From NCBI GenBank assembly GCA_963920765.1, contig OY987245.1:25312727-25376726 (forward strand): 64,000 bases of DNA, read 5' to 3'. The DNA comes from Ulota crispa. Taxonomy: Eukaryota; Streptophyta; Bryopsida; Orthotrichales; Orthotrichaceae. Made by a program: the position numbers and the translations under genes. The notes beneath the pieces are model-generated. The model saw nothing but the letters and a program-made list of their open reading frames with translations. It did no database searches and was not told the DNA's origin. Of the stretch, positions 36,301 through 49,300 are shown piece after piece (within the stretch, counting starts at the first letter, position 1; each line of letters opens with the position of its first letter).

Positions 36301-36890
36301 TCAAATTGCCCCAACTTGACCTACAGGCAAAAAACTTTGTGGAGGTGCCTGACATAAATATACATTCCCTACTAATATACAACTACAAACTATATGGTCC
36401 CCACTCATATACCATTGTAAAAGGGTCTTCTTTTGCAAGGTGCTAGATCCCTACTTGCTCCCACCGTATTATTCTAGCTGTGGTTAAGAGTCAATTCACT
36501 TTGCACGGAATCAGAATAGTTGTAAGAGAGTTGCAATGTAGTAGTTTTGCAATTGTAAGAGAATTGCAGCGTAGTTGTTTTGCAGTTCAATAAGTTAATT
36601 TTGGTAGAGGATCAATTGCACACACATAAATGGTAGTTGTATATGAGTTACATTGTAGTTGAATAGGGACCTAATATTCCAATTGGCACCAGAGTTGCAT
36701 TGTAGTCATTTAGCAATTAAGGAGGTCTAGTACTCCACTTGGCACTTAGTAAGAGCGGTTGTGGTCAACTAGTCGCGGTTATTTGAAAGTTGTACAAATC
36801 CAGCCAAAGTGACATTTCACTTGCAGCTACGTTGCTTGGTAGCAAGGTTGTTACGTTGGGCAATTTTTGGTTGTTGGATGGGAGAGTTGG
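33360..36890. other. Intergenic region downstream of the protease gene
   Basis: 33360-33850 is AT-rich and probably holds the protease 3' UTR and terminator, with no clear signal identified. 33850-35560 is less AT-rich, with short ORFs on both strands but no recognised domain. A loose tandem repeat of about 26 bp is at 34194-34245. 36520-36590 holds a tandem repeat of about 34 bp (TTGTAAGAGAGTTGCAATGT type). I see no supported gene. Confidence 0.5.
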
Positions 36891-37240
36891 GCAGACAAGA
36901 AAGACAAGATAGGCAGATGTGTCCATCCTCTTGTAGATTTATGACTGTTTTTAGGGTTTTTGGCCTAAAAATGGAAGAATCAAATTACTAATTTCCATTT
37001 TTATCACATGATATGGCTTTTAATCCACATTTTGACTTTGTGATGGCAACAATGAGTATCACCAGCATATACAAAGTAAGTTTTTTTAATCATTTTGCAC
37101 CATTTTTTGAAGGCAGCTATGAGTTGACCACATTGGATAGACATGAGTTCAATTGGGCACTTCTGGCAAATGGAGGGGCAAGGGGACATGCCGCACAATG
37201 TAACAACCATGCCGCGCAATGTAACAACCATGCCTGGTAG
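36890..37240 (+). repeat. Dispersed repeat, copy B (inverted relative to 4.8-5.2 kb)
   Basis: Aligns with the reverse complement of about 4850-5165. The frame 37013-37240 encodes MAFNPHFDFVMATMS...YELTTLDRHEFNWALLANG, whose counterpart at 5033-4824 reads MALIPCFDFMLATMS...YELTTLNKHELNWTLLANR. No recognised domain. Confidence 0.55.
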
Positions 37241-37679
37241 TATTTATTGATTTCTCAGCAAGTCACAACAAAGTTGCATTGAAGTCCTTGTTAAGTTACC
37301 ACAACTTTTAGACATAGTTATAGCACAATAATAGGTTAATCAGATGCTAAGGAAAATTAAATGGCATTGGCATTTACAACTCAATTGTTACTAAGCCATA
37401 GTAGATGCATGGTTTAGGCACAAACACATGTACAAGAAGCAAAATGGCTTAGTTCTAGAAATGTCCAAATTTTTGTAACGTGAACATCTGAACCAAGGTG
37501 CTACAGTGAAAGAAAAAAATATATATATAGGTTGAAAATGTAATGTCGTAGTGACTTTTGGCTCTACATCGTCAAACTGCAAATGCACTAGTACACAAAA
37601 CTATTATGAGCTTGCAACACATTCATAATGAAGCATCCATCTATACAAAATATGAAAAAGTAAAACACTTTGAGGTACT

Positions 37680-38949
37680 ATACCCTTTGGCACCTTCACT
37701 TGGCTAGTTTTATGTACTTTTGATCCCATATAATGTTTGTGTTTAGGAAATCCTTCACAACAACTTGGTCAGCATTCAAATTAGGGTACATCAGGCACAC
37801 CAGTGGCCCGAGGGCTTCCTTGACATCAGCTTTGAAACACTTGTCTGGGATAGGTCAATAATGTGCCATGTCCACTCCACCCAAATTGCTAATAAATCAA
37901 GAAGCCACTTTTTGGTTTGTGTTCTTTAGTTTCATTAGCCAAACCTCTTGACCAATTGCAAATTGCATACAAGGAAATTGCTACAGCTTAGAAGCTTATT
38001 AAATGGCAACAACCTAGAAGGTTTTAAACCATTGATTACAAATTACAAATGAAAATAAAAGATTTAAAATTGTTCAGACTCACTTTGCATGCGCCATTTT
38101 TTGAAGCCACATTGGAGCCCTTCCTCTTAGGTACCAATTTTCCTTGCACATCCAACAACAATAGGTGCTCAAATACTTGTTATCTCCTTCAACATTCCAT
38201 TGTCTAAGCTCATGATGCAAAATTTCCCTTACCCGCTTGGACAATATGCTAAGTTTCCCCCCATTGGTATTTTGCTTGTACGTTAGATTGTCTATGCTTT
38301 GATCCCATTTCCAATACTCAAAGAAACAAGTTAAGAAATCCAACATGGTAGTGGAATTTTTAAACCCTTCCAATTAAGGTCACAAAGACAGTCCAAAATA
38401 CTCTTTGTCATCCTCAAGCTTTGTTAACCGCCAGCCATAAAAGGGAGGAGGTACTATTACATTCTCTGGCAGATTGCATTGTATCCAGGGACCCTTGTTG
38501 TCTACAATAACCGTGTTTGAATGGTTCCATTTGGGCCATTTTTAAAGAACTCTCTTCAATGGCTTTCTCCAAGTTATTAGTGATCCTTTAAGTGATAACA
38601 TTGTGCAAGTTGTTTTCCCTATTCCCTAGACAAAGACAAGGACTTTATTCCATGGTTCTTCTAGCATCCTTAGAATGGCAAAAATGGCATCTGCCATGTA
38701 ACTTTGTGGCAAAGCACTCTAGAATGCCACTTTAAAGTTCTTGAAGTGGTTGTTTAGGAAGTCAAACAACCATAGACGGCAAAGATAACCATTTCTTGCC
38801 ATTTTCAATGTTGGCTTTTCAAAATAAGGGTGTTTATATGCATAAACACAAGAATCCAACATAGTGCCAAAGAGCTTAAAAATTATGAGCTTCTCCACAT
38901 TACAAGCTACAAAGAAAACTTCTAATTGAAGGGCAACATCACCTCTCAC
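37680..38949 (-). pseudogene. Decayed coding relic, unidentified, probably transposon-derived
   Basis: On the minus strand, frames at 38719-38949, 38080-38373 and about 37680-37890 read as ordered protein-like segments interrupted by stops. Examples are FFEYWKWDQSIDNLTYKQN, MCKENWYLRGRAPMWLQKM, and a further piece with NADQVVVKDFLNTNIIWDQ. The spacing and orientation suggest one broken ORF. I do not recognise the family. It lies next to the transposase-like relic at 42.1-42.4 kb on the same strand. Confidence 0.35.
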
Positions 38950-39220
38950 CTAGACTTAGGTCTCTCCAATTGCGATAAATGAATCTTTTCCAAAAGCAGA
39001 CACCATGCTATTTTATTTGGTGGTTCAATTGATACAACTGCCAACATTGATGATGCCTAGAATAGAATTCTCAATGGCCATAATTAGTATTGAGATTTAA
39101 CTGTCATTCATTTGGAAAAGAAACCTAGAATCTATCGTTGTAGCACTAAAATGAACTATAATGTATCCAAGGCTTGTTTAAGATTGCACAACTGCAATAG
39201 AACTATTGGGTTGCTTAAGC

Positions 39221-39286
39221 AACTATACCACGACAACATGAGTACCATAAACAACTATACCATTACTACATGAGTACCATAAACAA
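39221..39286 (+). repeat. Tandem duplication of about 33 bp
   Basis: CAACTATACCA...ACATGAGTACCATAAA occurs twice in succession. Confidence 0.7.
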
Positions 39287-39770
39287 CTTCAAACAACCAT
39301 AATATTACTATATAGAAAAACTACAACTTTAAAACAACTAAATCTCAAAATCCACAATTTTCCATTGTATGATTTTAAGAAAAGAAGAGATGTTCCAATG
39401 TAGAACTATAAAACAACTATGGCTCAAATTCTATCCCACATGACAACAAATTCCCAAGTAACTAGTTTGTAAGCCAAATGAAACCACATAAAACCCACTC
39501 CATTTGCTTCAACCACTCAATACCATAATAATCTAAATCTTCATCCAAATACATGCCGCAATGCAAATCCGTACTAACCGCCCCAACTCCATTAAGCCAT
39601 TTAGATTCAGCCTATACTAAATTTGCATGAAAACACGTGTAGAACCACTCAACCAACAATTTCACCAAAATCACCATCCCATGGACTCCCTCCACCGACC
39701 CCTCAAAACATTCTAAGTGACTTCAACTAGATATTACACCACTATTCTAGCAAAATTGCACCAAGAAGAG

Positions 39771-40169
39771 TCACCTCCCATTATTGTAGAACCATTCCAA
39801 CATGAACCAATTAAAAATTTCAATTGCAATGACAAAAAATGAATCGGAAGTGAGCGTCACCTTAGGTAATGGAACAATTGATGTTGGTTTCACTTGAATG
39901 CCTGCAAGTTTGGCTACTTTAAAGATCTCCTTTTCCGCCAAGGTTGTACCATTGGAATTGATGGCAACAACAATTTCATCAATAGTGTAAGGATCCAATT
40001 TTGAATCTGAATCAGATAATTTCTCAATTGACTCACTTGGTGCTCGCTTGGTTTTGCCCTTTTCAAAAGGAGATATTACATTCTCTACATCTATGCTAGG
40101 GACATTGTCCAGACCTGTTAGTTCTACCAAGGGCTCAAAAACATCAACAATGTCCTCCAAGTCAGCCAT
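39771..40169 (-). pseudogene. Unidentified acidic ORF, 132 codons
   Basis: An uninterrupted frame starts MADLEDIVDVFEPLVEL, with an acidic, Ser-rich middle (LSDSDSKLDPYTIDEIV) and an AEKEIFKVAKLAGIQ segment that looks like genuine protein. No domain recognised. The frame ends just after hydrophobic residues at 39771. It lies on the same strand as flanking transposon-like relics and may belong to them. Confidence 0.35.
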
Positions 40170-41059
40170 GATTTGAGTATCTAGAATTGCTAAGTCAATG
40201 TTGATGGGCCTTGAAGGAGATGATGTATTGAGTTGGTTGAAGAGATTAGACCTGCACTATAGAAAGCTACCCTCCTCAAGTGCTTTTGGCTTTGCCATAC
40301 AAGTGGAAAACATAGCTTTCAATTCTTGCATTGCATAGCTATTAGCCTCCTTGCTCATAAGCACTTTAGCCTTCAAATCTAGTGTTACAGTGCTATTGGC
40401 CTCCAAACTCTCAAGCACCTTGAACATCTACTCATCTAGCACAAAAACCCTATTATCCAAGATTGTTTGCTTAGTTTCAACAATACTAATCCTCATAACT
40501 ATTGGACTAGAGACACCTTGCGTGCACAAAGATACCAAAATTCCATTGTCTTAGGCCTTCAACACATTTCACAAGACATTCTTTGCATTACTATTACTAC
40601 ATAGGGCTTATGAGCATCTAATATTTTAGCTTAATCCAAAGTAAGTCAAAATGACAATGTGCCCTCCATCACATGAAAGGTGGATATTCAAAATTTAGCA
40701 ATTGGACCAAAAAAATATCCATAATACAAATGAACAACATCAACATCCACCTCTTGCATGGGAACTTCAGTTGGAAAACTATTGCATAGTAGTAGATATT
40801 ACCTATCTCCAAAGTACTGGATGGCTCCAATCAATCTTGTTCAAGCAAAATCCAAGGCTCAAAAGATCAAAATCTAACAACTAAAAAAGGGAAAAATCAA
40901 CAAAGATGATCAACTGTACATGATCTTGAAAGACCCGCTTCTTTTCAAATGCTCACTAAATTTGTTCCTAATCAATTACACAATACAAGATACAAATGTG
41001 GAATCCAAGTCTTACTTCAACAACTACCTCACAACTTGCAAGGAAATTACCAATTGCGA

Positions 41060-41250
41060 CACGACTTAACTACAACTACCCACCAGTTGCTACCCAACTT
41101 TGTGACTCAGTTAACAAATAGACAAAGAAAAACTACAAGTAGCCACCAATTGCTTCCCAACTTTGTGAGTGTGCTAACCAACTACTATCCAAATAAGATC
41201 AAGAACAACTACAACTATCCACCAACTACTACCCAACTTTGTGACTTTAT
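41060..41250 (+). repeat. Degenerate tandem repeat of about 65-75 bp, three units
   Basis: CCACCA(G/A)TTGCTACCCAACTT-like units recur near 41080, 41142 and 41218. The chance frame across them repeats the peptide HQLLPNFV. Confidence 0.6.
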
Positions 41251-42058
41251 TAACTACTACATCATCACTCAAAAAAAAAAATGAAGAATTGCTTAACAAT
41301 TTCAATGCAAAATTCTCCTATGCATCATACCTAAAGCCAAAAAACAAATACTTCTACTTTGCAACAAAGAACAGAAAGACATAACTGAATTTTTCCAAAG
41401 AAAAAAAACATGTTTGGATGCAAAATCTTCCTAGCCTACGCCATTGGTTTCATTAAACCTTTGCACGTATAGCAACCATTCCTACACGCAAAAAATTACA
41501 GAAATTGCAAACAACAAAAAATCCCTCATTCTTTTCAATAGTACAATATCAACATGTTTCAATTCACAAGTACATAGTCAACTCTTCAAAGCAGACCTTC
41601 AAGCCACTTTTTATTAATAAAATAAAATAGAAAATAATGTTCCTTTCATACTATTTGATTTCTAATATGACCAAAATTTTCAAAAGCGTTAACATACTTC
41701 CACATATCATAAGACTTTAGATTTTAAAAAGAATGACAGAACCTAAACTTGCAAACCAAGACTTGATGTGCATTGGAGTTTGCTAAGCTTCAGTGTGGTG
41801 CAAAATAAAATATTCAAAACTAAAGTGAATGCAATTCCTTTAATTCTACATCCTCCCTTCACCCACCACATCATGACAGGAAAATATAATAAGTGCCAAT
41901 TTCATAACATGGTAAAACTAGCAATAGTAATAACGTTTGGACACTCATAGACTCTAGGAGCCCATTGGCTTTAGACTCCACCAAGTTCATCATGTTCTTT
42001 AAACCATCATCATTTCCTTGCAATGACTACAAATTAATCAACTTATCAATGCATATCA

Positions 42059-42424
42059 TTAGGCATTTGTGGTCAATTGAAATGCAATTAAAAGCACAAA
42101 AAGTTTACAATTTCTACTACACATCTTTTCATTTGTTATCCTAGCCTTCTCCTTGCGGCTAGCAATAGATGGGTTCTTGATTTGGCTCCTTGCCAAGGCT
42201 TTCTTTTGGGACTTGATTTTTTGAGGTTCACTATTCCAGTATATCTTTAGTCTCTTCCACAAATTTGGCTCAACATTGAGGGGACACTCCATCATTCCAT
42301 TTGACCAATCTATTTTTAGTTGAGCATGGTTACCCTTCAAGAAATTTGCAATTGCAAACCGTAGTTCAAGCAAACCAAAGAGATAGCCTTCAAAGTGAAA
42401 ACCATTTTTGTGCTTTTTATGCAT
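42059..42424 (-). pseudogene. Possible plant En/Spm-type (Transposase_24-like) transposase relic
   Basis: A 121-codon frame contains WKRLKIYWNSEPQKIKSQKK followed by ALARSQIKNPSIASR. This resembles the conserved 'W..L..YW.SE..QK.S..N...R.K....H..G' block of the plant Transposase_24 (Ptta/En/Spm) family. Only this block is recognisable. No CACTA termini were found. The assignment rests on one motif. Confidence 0.4.
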
Positions 42425-43494
42425 GCGTTCAATGGCTTTGGTACTTTGGTCTTTCCATATAATGATATTGAGGTCTAGATATCTTGAAACTAGAGTCCTT
42501 ATTGCAACATCTCATGCATTTTTCCCTTCACATCCCCCATCAATTTTTCCACCAAGCAGCAGTGTGAAATTGTGGAGCAACGTCCCTTCTTTAGACCATT
42601 GCAATGCTTGATTTTGGTAATACTGTTGTTGTCTCCTCCGACTTGCCTTATCAAAAGCATTAAATGATGGTGATTATTGTTGACCCATGGGTGTTGAGGA
42701 AGTCCCAAGGACATGTTGGGGTATTTGGCCTTAGAACAATTCCAACAACCAATGTGGTATCCTAGTGCGTTCTCTTCTTATGACAATGTCTAGAGGAGCC
42801 CTCACCATTTGACTCAACCATTGCTTCTAGAGTCCCTATACATTCATTTTCAATTAAGACAAAGTTAAAGAGCGTATATTTTAAAGATTTGATAGATTGT
42901 GCATTTGTGCTTTGTGTGATATTAGGTTTGAGGGTGTATGTAAAATTCAACTGCATGTTTCAAAAACTGAGTCATAGATTCTTTGGACCTCAAGTTTTTC
43001 AAATCAAACAATTTTCTTTTTTGTTGTGTGTACATGCCACCACAAGGTTGAACTTAAGTGGCATAGAAATTGGACTTCCTATAGCAATGAAATGGGGTTA
43101 TGCACTACATTTTGGAGTCACAAGGTCACAAAAATAACATGGGGGTCACAACGCTATGTTGCCTCCCTTGGGAATGCACGTTGTTTTAGTGTAGTAATAA
43201 AGGAATGCATGTCAAGTTTAGCAAAGGCTTGCATGGTTCATTGACATTTGACCTTTGACTTCTGACTACTGGCACCTTATTTCTAACTATTGTTAGTTAC
43301 CTTGCCCCAATTCAAGTAGTTTGGGATGTTTTCACCACTCTTCCTATTTTTACCTAGACAGGGAGGATCTAGTGTTTTGAAATTGTTCCGATTAGAGATA
43401 TGCTTTATTTGTTTTATGTAGTTTGGGATTTTTACAAATTTGACTATGTCTTGTTGTAATTTTGACCACATTTCAACTTGTGAAGTCGGATGAA

Positions 43495-44865
43495 TAAATT
43501 TATTTGTGGATTGGTAAATTTATGTATAGATGGATAATTGTATGCAAGGATGAATAATAGTTATATGGATGGATAAATATAAATTTGGACAAATAACTAA
43601 TATTAGGATGGGATGTCATGCAATTAGTTGAATAATGTGCATATGGATGAATAAATGGTTATATGGATGGATAAACGTAAATTTGGACAAATAACTAATA
43701 TTAGGATGGGATAACATGTAATTAGTTGAATAATGTGCATATAGATGAGAAAATGGTGATTTATATTAATAAGTGGGTTCAAGGCAGATAATTGTGTATC
43801 TAGATGAATAATTTTATATGTGGATGAATAAATGGGCAATTCAACAAATAAGTGGGAGTTTTATGAATAAATGGATATATGGATGAATAATGGGTGTATG
43901 GATGAATAAATGGGTGTATGGATGAATAAATGGGTATATGGATGAATAAAAGGTTGTTGGATGGGTTTAGAGTGTTGAATGAATAAAAAGGTGTTGGGTG
44001 AATAATAGGATATATGGATGAATAAAAGGCTGTTGGATGAATAAGCGTCTGTTGGATGAGTAAATGTGTGTATGAATAAATAAAGGGCTATTGGATGAAT
44101 AATTATGTATAGAGTGAGTTTAGGAGTTTAAGGTGAATAAATGGAGTACACGGATGAATAAATGGGTGGTGGACTAATAAATGGGTGTAAGATGAATAAA
44201 GGGCTATTGGGTGAATAAAGGGAATAAAGAGAAATATGGATGAAATGGTGGACTATTGGATGAATATGAGGGTGTTGGATGAATAAAAGGTTGCTAAATT
44301 TCGAGTTTAGGGATTTATGGATGAGCACACATATTCATGGATAAATAATAGGCTTTAGGGTGAATAAATGGGTATATGAGTGAGTTTAGGGGTTAGAGTG
44401 CATATGGGGTTATTTGATGAACAGTTTTTGCACATGGATGAATAAAGGGTTGTTGGATGAATAGAGAAGTACATGGATAAATAAAGGGTTGTTGGATGAA
44501 TGGAGAAGTATATGGGTGAATAAAGGGTCTTAGTTGAATAAATGACTGTTAGATGAATAAAATGGTTTAGGATGAATAAAAGACTATTGAATGAGTAAGG
44601 GACTGGTGGATGGGGTTTAGAACTATTGGATGAATAAAAAAATACATGGATGAATAAAAAACTATTGGATGAATAAATGAATGTTGGATGAATAAAAGGG
44701 TTTAGGATAAATAAGGGACTATTAGATGAATAAGGATTTAGTATATGGATGAATAAACAGGGTTTAGGGATGAATAAAGGGTTATTGAAAGAAATGATGG
44801 CTACAGCAATGAATAAATGGACACATGGGTGAATGAAAGGGTTTAGGAATGAATGGGTGAAAAAA
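43495..44865 (+). repeat. Minisatellite of GGATGAATAAA(TGG) units
   Basis: About 1.37 kb of degenerate tandem units with consensus near TGGATGAATAAATGG or TTGGATGAATAAAGGG, period about 14-18 bp. A 100-bp segment is duplicated (ATAAATTTGGACAAATAACTAATATT at about 43577 and 43677, described by position). Minus-strand ORFs here (43624-43839, 44128-44328) are repeat artefacts. Confidence 0.9.
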
Positions 44866-45404
44866 ACTGCAAGTATTTAGAGGGTTTGGGGACACATTTT
44901 TCAAAACAGTACATCATTTTGTATACTATTTGTTGAATTTATAACCAAATTTGTGGGTCATATTTCAAGTATAGTTCAAGACAAAAATGCCTCAACCACT
45001 TCTTGTTCAGCTAAAGTAATAGTTAAGTTCATGGGATATTACTAAACTAATTGTTAATCTCAAACTATGTTTGAGGGGCACAATGAAATTGATTTGATTA
45101 GCTTTATAATATATCTTTAGGATAACAAGCAAACTTCAAATGCTTGTATTACTAAAGTTGGACTACTTCGTTCATAAAACTTTGAACAAATTTCCTTGCA
45201 TAATTCTAATGCAAGATGTTCTAACATTGAAGTTCAAAGATTATATCTCACATTCCTTATTTACAAGAGCATCCTTGAGCTTTTGCATTTTTTGTTCTAG
45301 TAGATGTTTGATGACAATATTTGCACCGTCGAAAAGTCTAGACGATGGAGATAAAGAAAAGCTAAAAAATATTATATACAAATTGTCAAGTTGCCCTATT
45401 TGAG

Positions 45405-45665
45405 TTGGAGTTTGGAATTGGGTCGGGGCAGGGCGGGGGCTCGAGTTGGGGCTTGGGTTGGGGTTAAGGCTTGGGTTGGACTCAAGGCCTAGGTTGAGGC
45501 TCGGGTTGGGGTAAAGGCTAGGGTTGAACTCAAGGCCTAGGTTGAGGCTCAGGTTGGACTCAAGGCCTTGGTTGGGTCAAGGCTGGGGTTGGGTCAAGGC
45601 TGGGATTGGGGTTAAGGCTCGGGTTTGGATTGGGGCTCGGGTTAGGGCTTGGGTAAAGGTACAAG
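45405..45665 (+). repeat. G-rich minisatellite (GGCTCGGGTTGGGG units)
   Basis: Tandem units of about 12-22 bp with consensus AAGGCTCGGGTTGGGGTT, mixed with variants GGACTCAAGGCCTAGGTTGA. Strongly G-rich on the + strand in otherwise AT-rich DNA. It lies at the boundary to the less AT-rich segment. Confidence 0.85.
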
Positions 45666-46337
45666 GAAAGGTTAGAGTATGTGGCTCAGTGTGGAATTAA
45701 GGTAACAACACAAAGTCAAGAATTGCGTGTTGGGATAATTGCTACAAACATAATTAAAGTGCAACACACGTTGGCACGTAATCATTTGTAGCATCAAACA
45801 AAAAAATGAAGAGCATTCAACAATGTTCCAACTTGTAACTGTGATGAGATGTCACTGTAAGTTCTATGTTACTATTGCAAGCTCAAGTATTCCCTGTCAA
45901 GAGTAAGCTGAGCGAAGATAAGAAGAAAACATGTAAATGTTCATGTGCAATCGTGCAAATATCTGCAACCATGCTGCGATAAAAGTAATCTGAGTTGGAA
46001 TATTGGGTGGCATGGCTTGTCACACAGCTTATAAACCTGCACAAATGGGAGACAAAGACATTTTAGTTTGAAGTGAGCATTGACAGGCAATCTTCAAACT
46101 TGCATCTCTATCACAACCAAAACTTTAGATTATTATTAAGAATTTCGTCTAATTCTTTGCGGAAGTGACAAAAGGAGATCCACAGTTGAAGTGAAGCGGA
46201 AATGACATAAAAAGGAAACCAAACAAAGATGACAGCGCTCGCAAAAGATGGGCCAAGTCCAAGCTCTATTAATGAATTTTATACGATAAAATTGCTCAAT
46301 CCAAAACACTCAGTGACAGCGGCCATAACAACTTACA

Positions 46338-49300
46338 GTGTTTAGATGTGTGGAAGGCCGGATTGCTTCCATTAGCCCTGTCGGAACGTGAGCAGGCATT
46401 TCCCAGATACGTAAGCACCTCAAGATACGAGTACTAGAACATTTGCCGTCCTCCATGGTTGGGTTTGCAGCACCACCGCCACATCATTATCAATTGGTCT
46501 TTTTTCAAGAGCGGTAAAATAACACAAACATCGGACGCTTCAAAGATTCATGAAGATATTTGCACTAAAAGAGCAGAGCTGACGAAAGAATTAGTAGTCT
46601 CATATGAGCTTCGACAATAAGAGAATTACTAAATTCATCAAACACTACAGCTAGGATGTGCATACCCAAAATGTTCGATTGACCGCAATGATCATTGCAC
46701 CGGGCTTGTGGGTGGCCAAAACTAAATGATAGAACCCAATTTCAGCATGTACAGGAGTAACCTTTCCACCGTTGCTCTTCAAAACTTAATTATATGAAAA
46801 CAAGAAAATCCTATGTTGGAATCATAAGCGTACACTGCCAATTATAATTACCTTCGTGAGATAGAAAGACAGCTTTTGCATCGCTGGATTCATCGAATAC
46901 CTTCGAACTGCCTCTGACAAAAAACCTGTGTGCAGAAACATACACAACGGCTTCCACGAAACATGGAAAGAACCTCGGAGGAAAGCTCAGATGTAACAAG
47001 TGGTACCCCCAGGTCGAATAAAAACAATATTATTCGCTTCGTCATTAAAACAAGAAAGCTGCATACGTGACCAAGAAATCTTACCATTCGATTGGGATGC
47101 AAAACGCAGCATTTAATCCGAAAGTGCCCGATCATAGAGTCTGTACATCATGGGAAATGCACGTCATGAATAAGTAATGATCAACAAACAAATAGCAAAC
47201 AAACAAGAACAAAATAACACGAATGCATACAATTCGACACCGTCTCCATCGTTTGCTTAAGTGGATGAAGCCAATGCAATTCACGGAAAAGTAGTTCAAA
47301 TCTTCAGTTGGTTCTACCGACCGCTAAAGGGTTGTAACCTCCTAAACTGCACGGAATAGGGGAAAAACTGCGACAGGTATTTGAATCTCTCATCGACGCA
47401 ATTAAACACAAAGTTAAACATCTCTCTTGTCCAAAAAGAATTTCCTTGCAAGCGTCTTGTGTCAAAAGCATCTCCGTAGAATATTGTATTTACAGGAGCA
47501 TGATCACAGAATCAATAAGCAAGACCATCGTTCAATCCACAACATCCAATCATCCTCAAGCCTAAGAATGAATCATGACAGAACAAAGAAGTACGAGCTC
47601 CAAATATAGAACACCTCGCTTCTCAAAAATCATTCATGATATATGAATACTCTACGGTACAGGAACAAGAGGTTAACATGTATATTGCAACCATGATAAA
47701 TCCCGAGAAGCTACAGCACGGGACACAAAAAAAGACCACCACAATGCAGAGCAACGCAATTAACAATAACAATAATATGCAGAGCTCCTTTGTAAGAAAA
47801 CTAGGACAGGAATAAGGAACCTGGTGGAGCTGCATTCTTTGGAGATCCGCAAGTGCGTCAGCGTTTATCTGCTGGCAACAAAGAACAAATCCAAATGGTC
47901 AAGAGCATTTTAAAGATCCACTTCACTGACTGAGAACAATACCGAGCGCAACTCCCACATGGCACAAAAGTAACTTGGCCTACTGGGAATTTTTTAGCAA
48001 GCATAAACCCAAACTGCAACCCGCACATTTGTTTGTACCCCAACATTCGTGATAATGGGCGTAGCGTTGTAGGAAGTATTGAGCCATTTCTTTCCATGCT
48101 GTGCTTCATCATACCACAAAAATGGAAAAAGGGGGGCTAATAAGTTTGTATGTGAAGAGGACTTGCAGTGTATGTACAAAAGTCATCTTTTAATGTACCA
48201 CACAAATATTCCAAAAAATAGTATTCTACAACGCTTACCATGCCCCGTCGTTTAACTGCTTCATTGAGATCGCAGGCATAAAAGCCTCCCATTTTCTCAG
48301 CATGGTCAGTTCATTCTCCAAGACAAAACCTGCAAGAGAATAAAAAATGGGTAAAGTGCAAGTAAACAAATCCCATCAAGCATGAGCTTCAACACACCCA
48401 TACTAATGTTGAGAACCGGACAGAAGGCAAGCTGAACTTTCACACATCCATGACGTCGACAAAAACATTACATGGGTTTTTTGAAGAATTGACCCAAAGC
48501 ACCTAAGATGTCGAGAAAGTGCAGATTCGAAGAAAGACTCCGGAAAGTCATTGAGATTTGCTTGAAATCCAAATTGGAACTCAAACCATAAAACAACTGT
48601 AATGCGTATGTCCCATATCCAAAAATAAAATGCGGATGAGCACAAAGTCCCCACAGGATGCAGCAAAAGGGCTCAAAGTGAAAAGAGGGCCAATTGTGTC
48701 ATGTAATCGCCAAATTTTTCACTAATACTATGCAAGCAAAGCGCCAGTGTATCCACTTTGCCATTGTAACCCCCTCCAACTATTCTTTTTATCAGTAAAA
48801 AATGCCCGGCGTCCTTTGTATAGTTTTGACTAACTTTAAAGAAGTGTCGTAGTATGATACGAAAACTTGATCCCATAGCTAGCACCGTGACTATATTGAA
48901 CAAGACATTCGGTATCGTACCAACATGCCAAGATTGGAACAAAGAAGACCTGAATATGCTCTAGCTATTGCACATACACGAGTGAGGGCAGGTGAGGAGA
49001 TTCACAACATCATTGACTCAGAAACTCTTTGTGCAATAGATGAAAGTGCCAGAATCCACAGGTGCTTCACCAGAACTGAAAAGACGAAGCGTATGAGGAA
49101 CAACAGACCAAAATGCAGCCCGAAATTCCCCTCTTCTCTTTGGCACGGAACTCACCAGCGATAAATTCAAACAATTTAGCGGACGGTCAAAGCATTAGCT
49201 GAGGAGGATTAGTGATTACCTCATACTCCCATGTAATTACCCGCCCATCAAGCTTGCCCAACCGGACAAGAAGGTAGCACCTAGAAGTTCGCGACACCCA

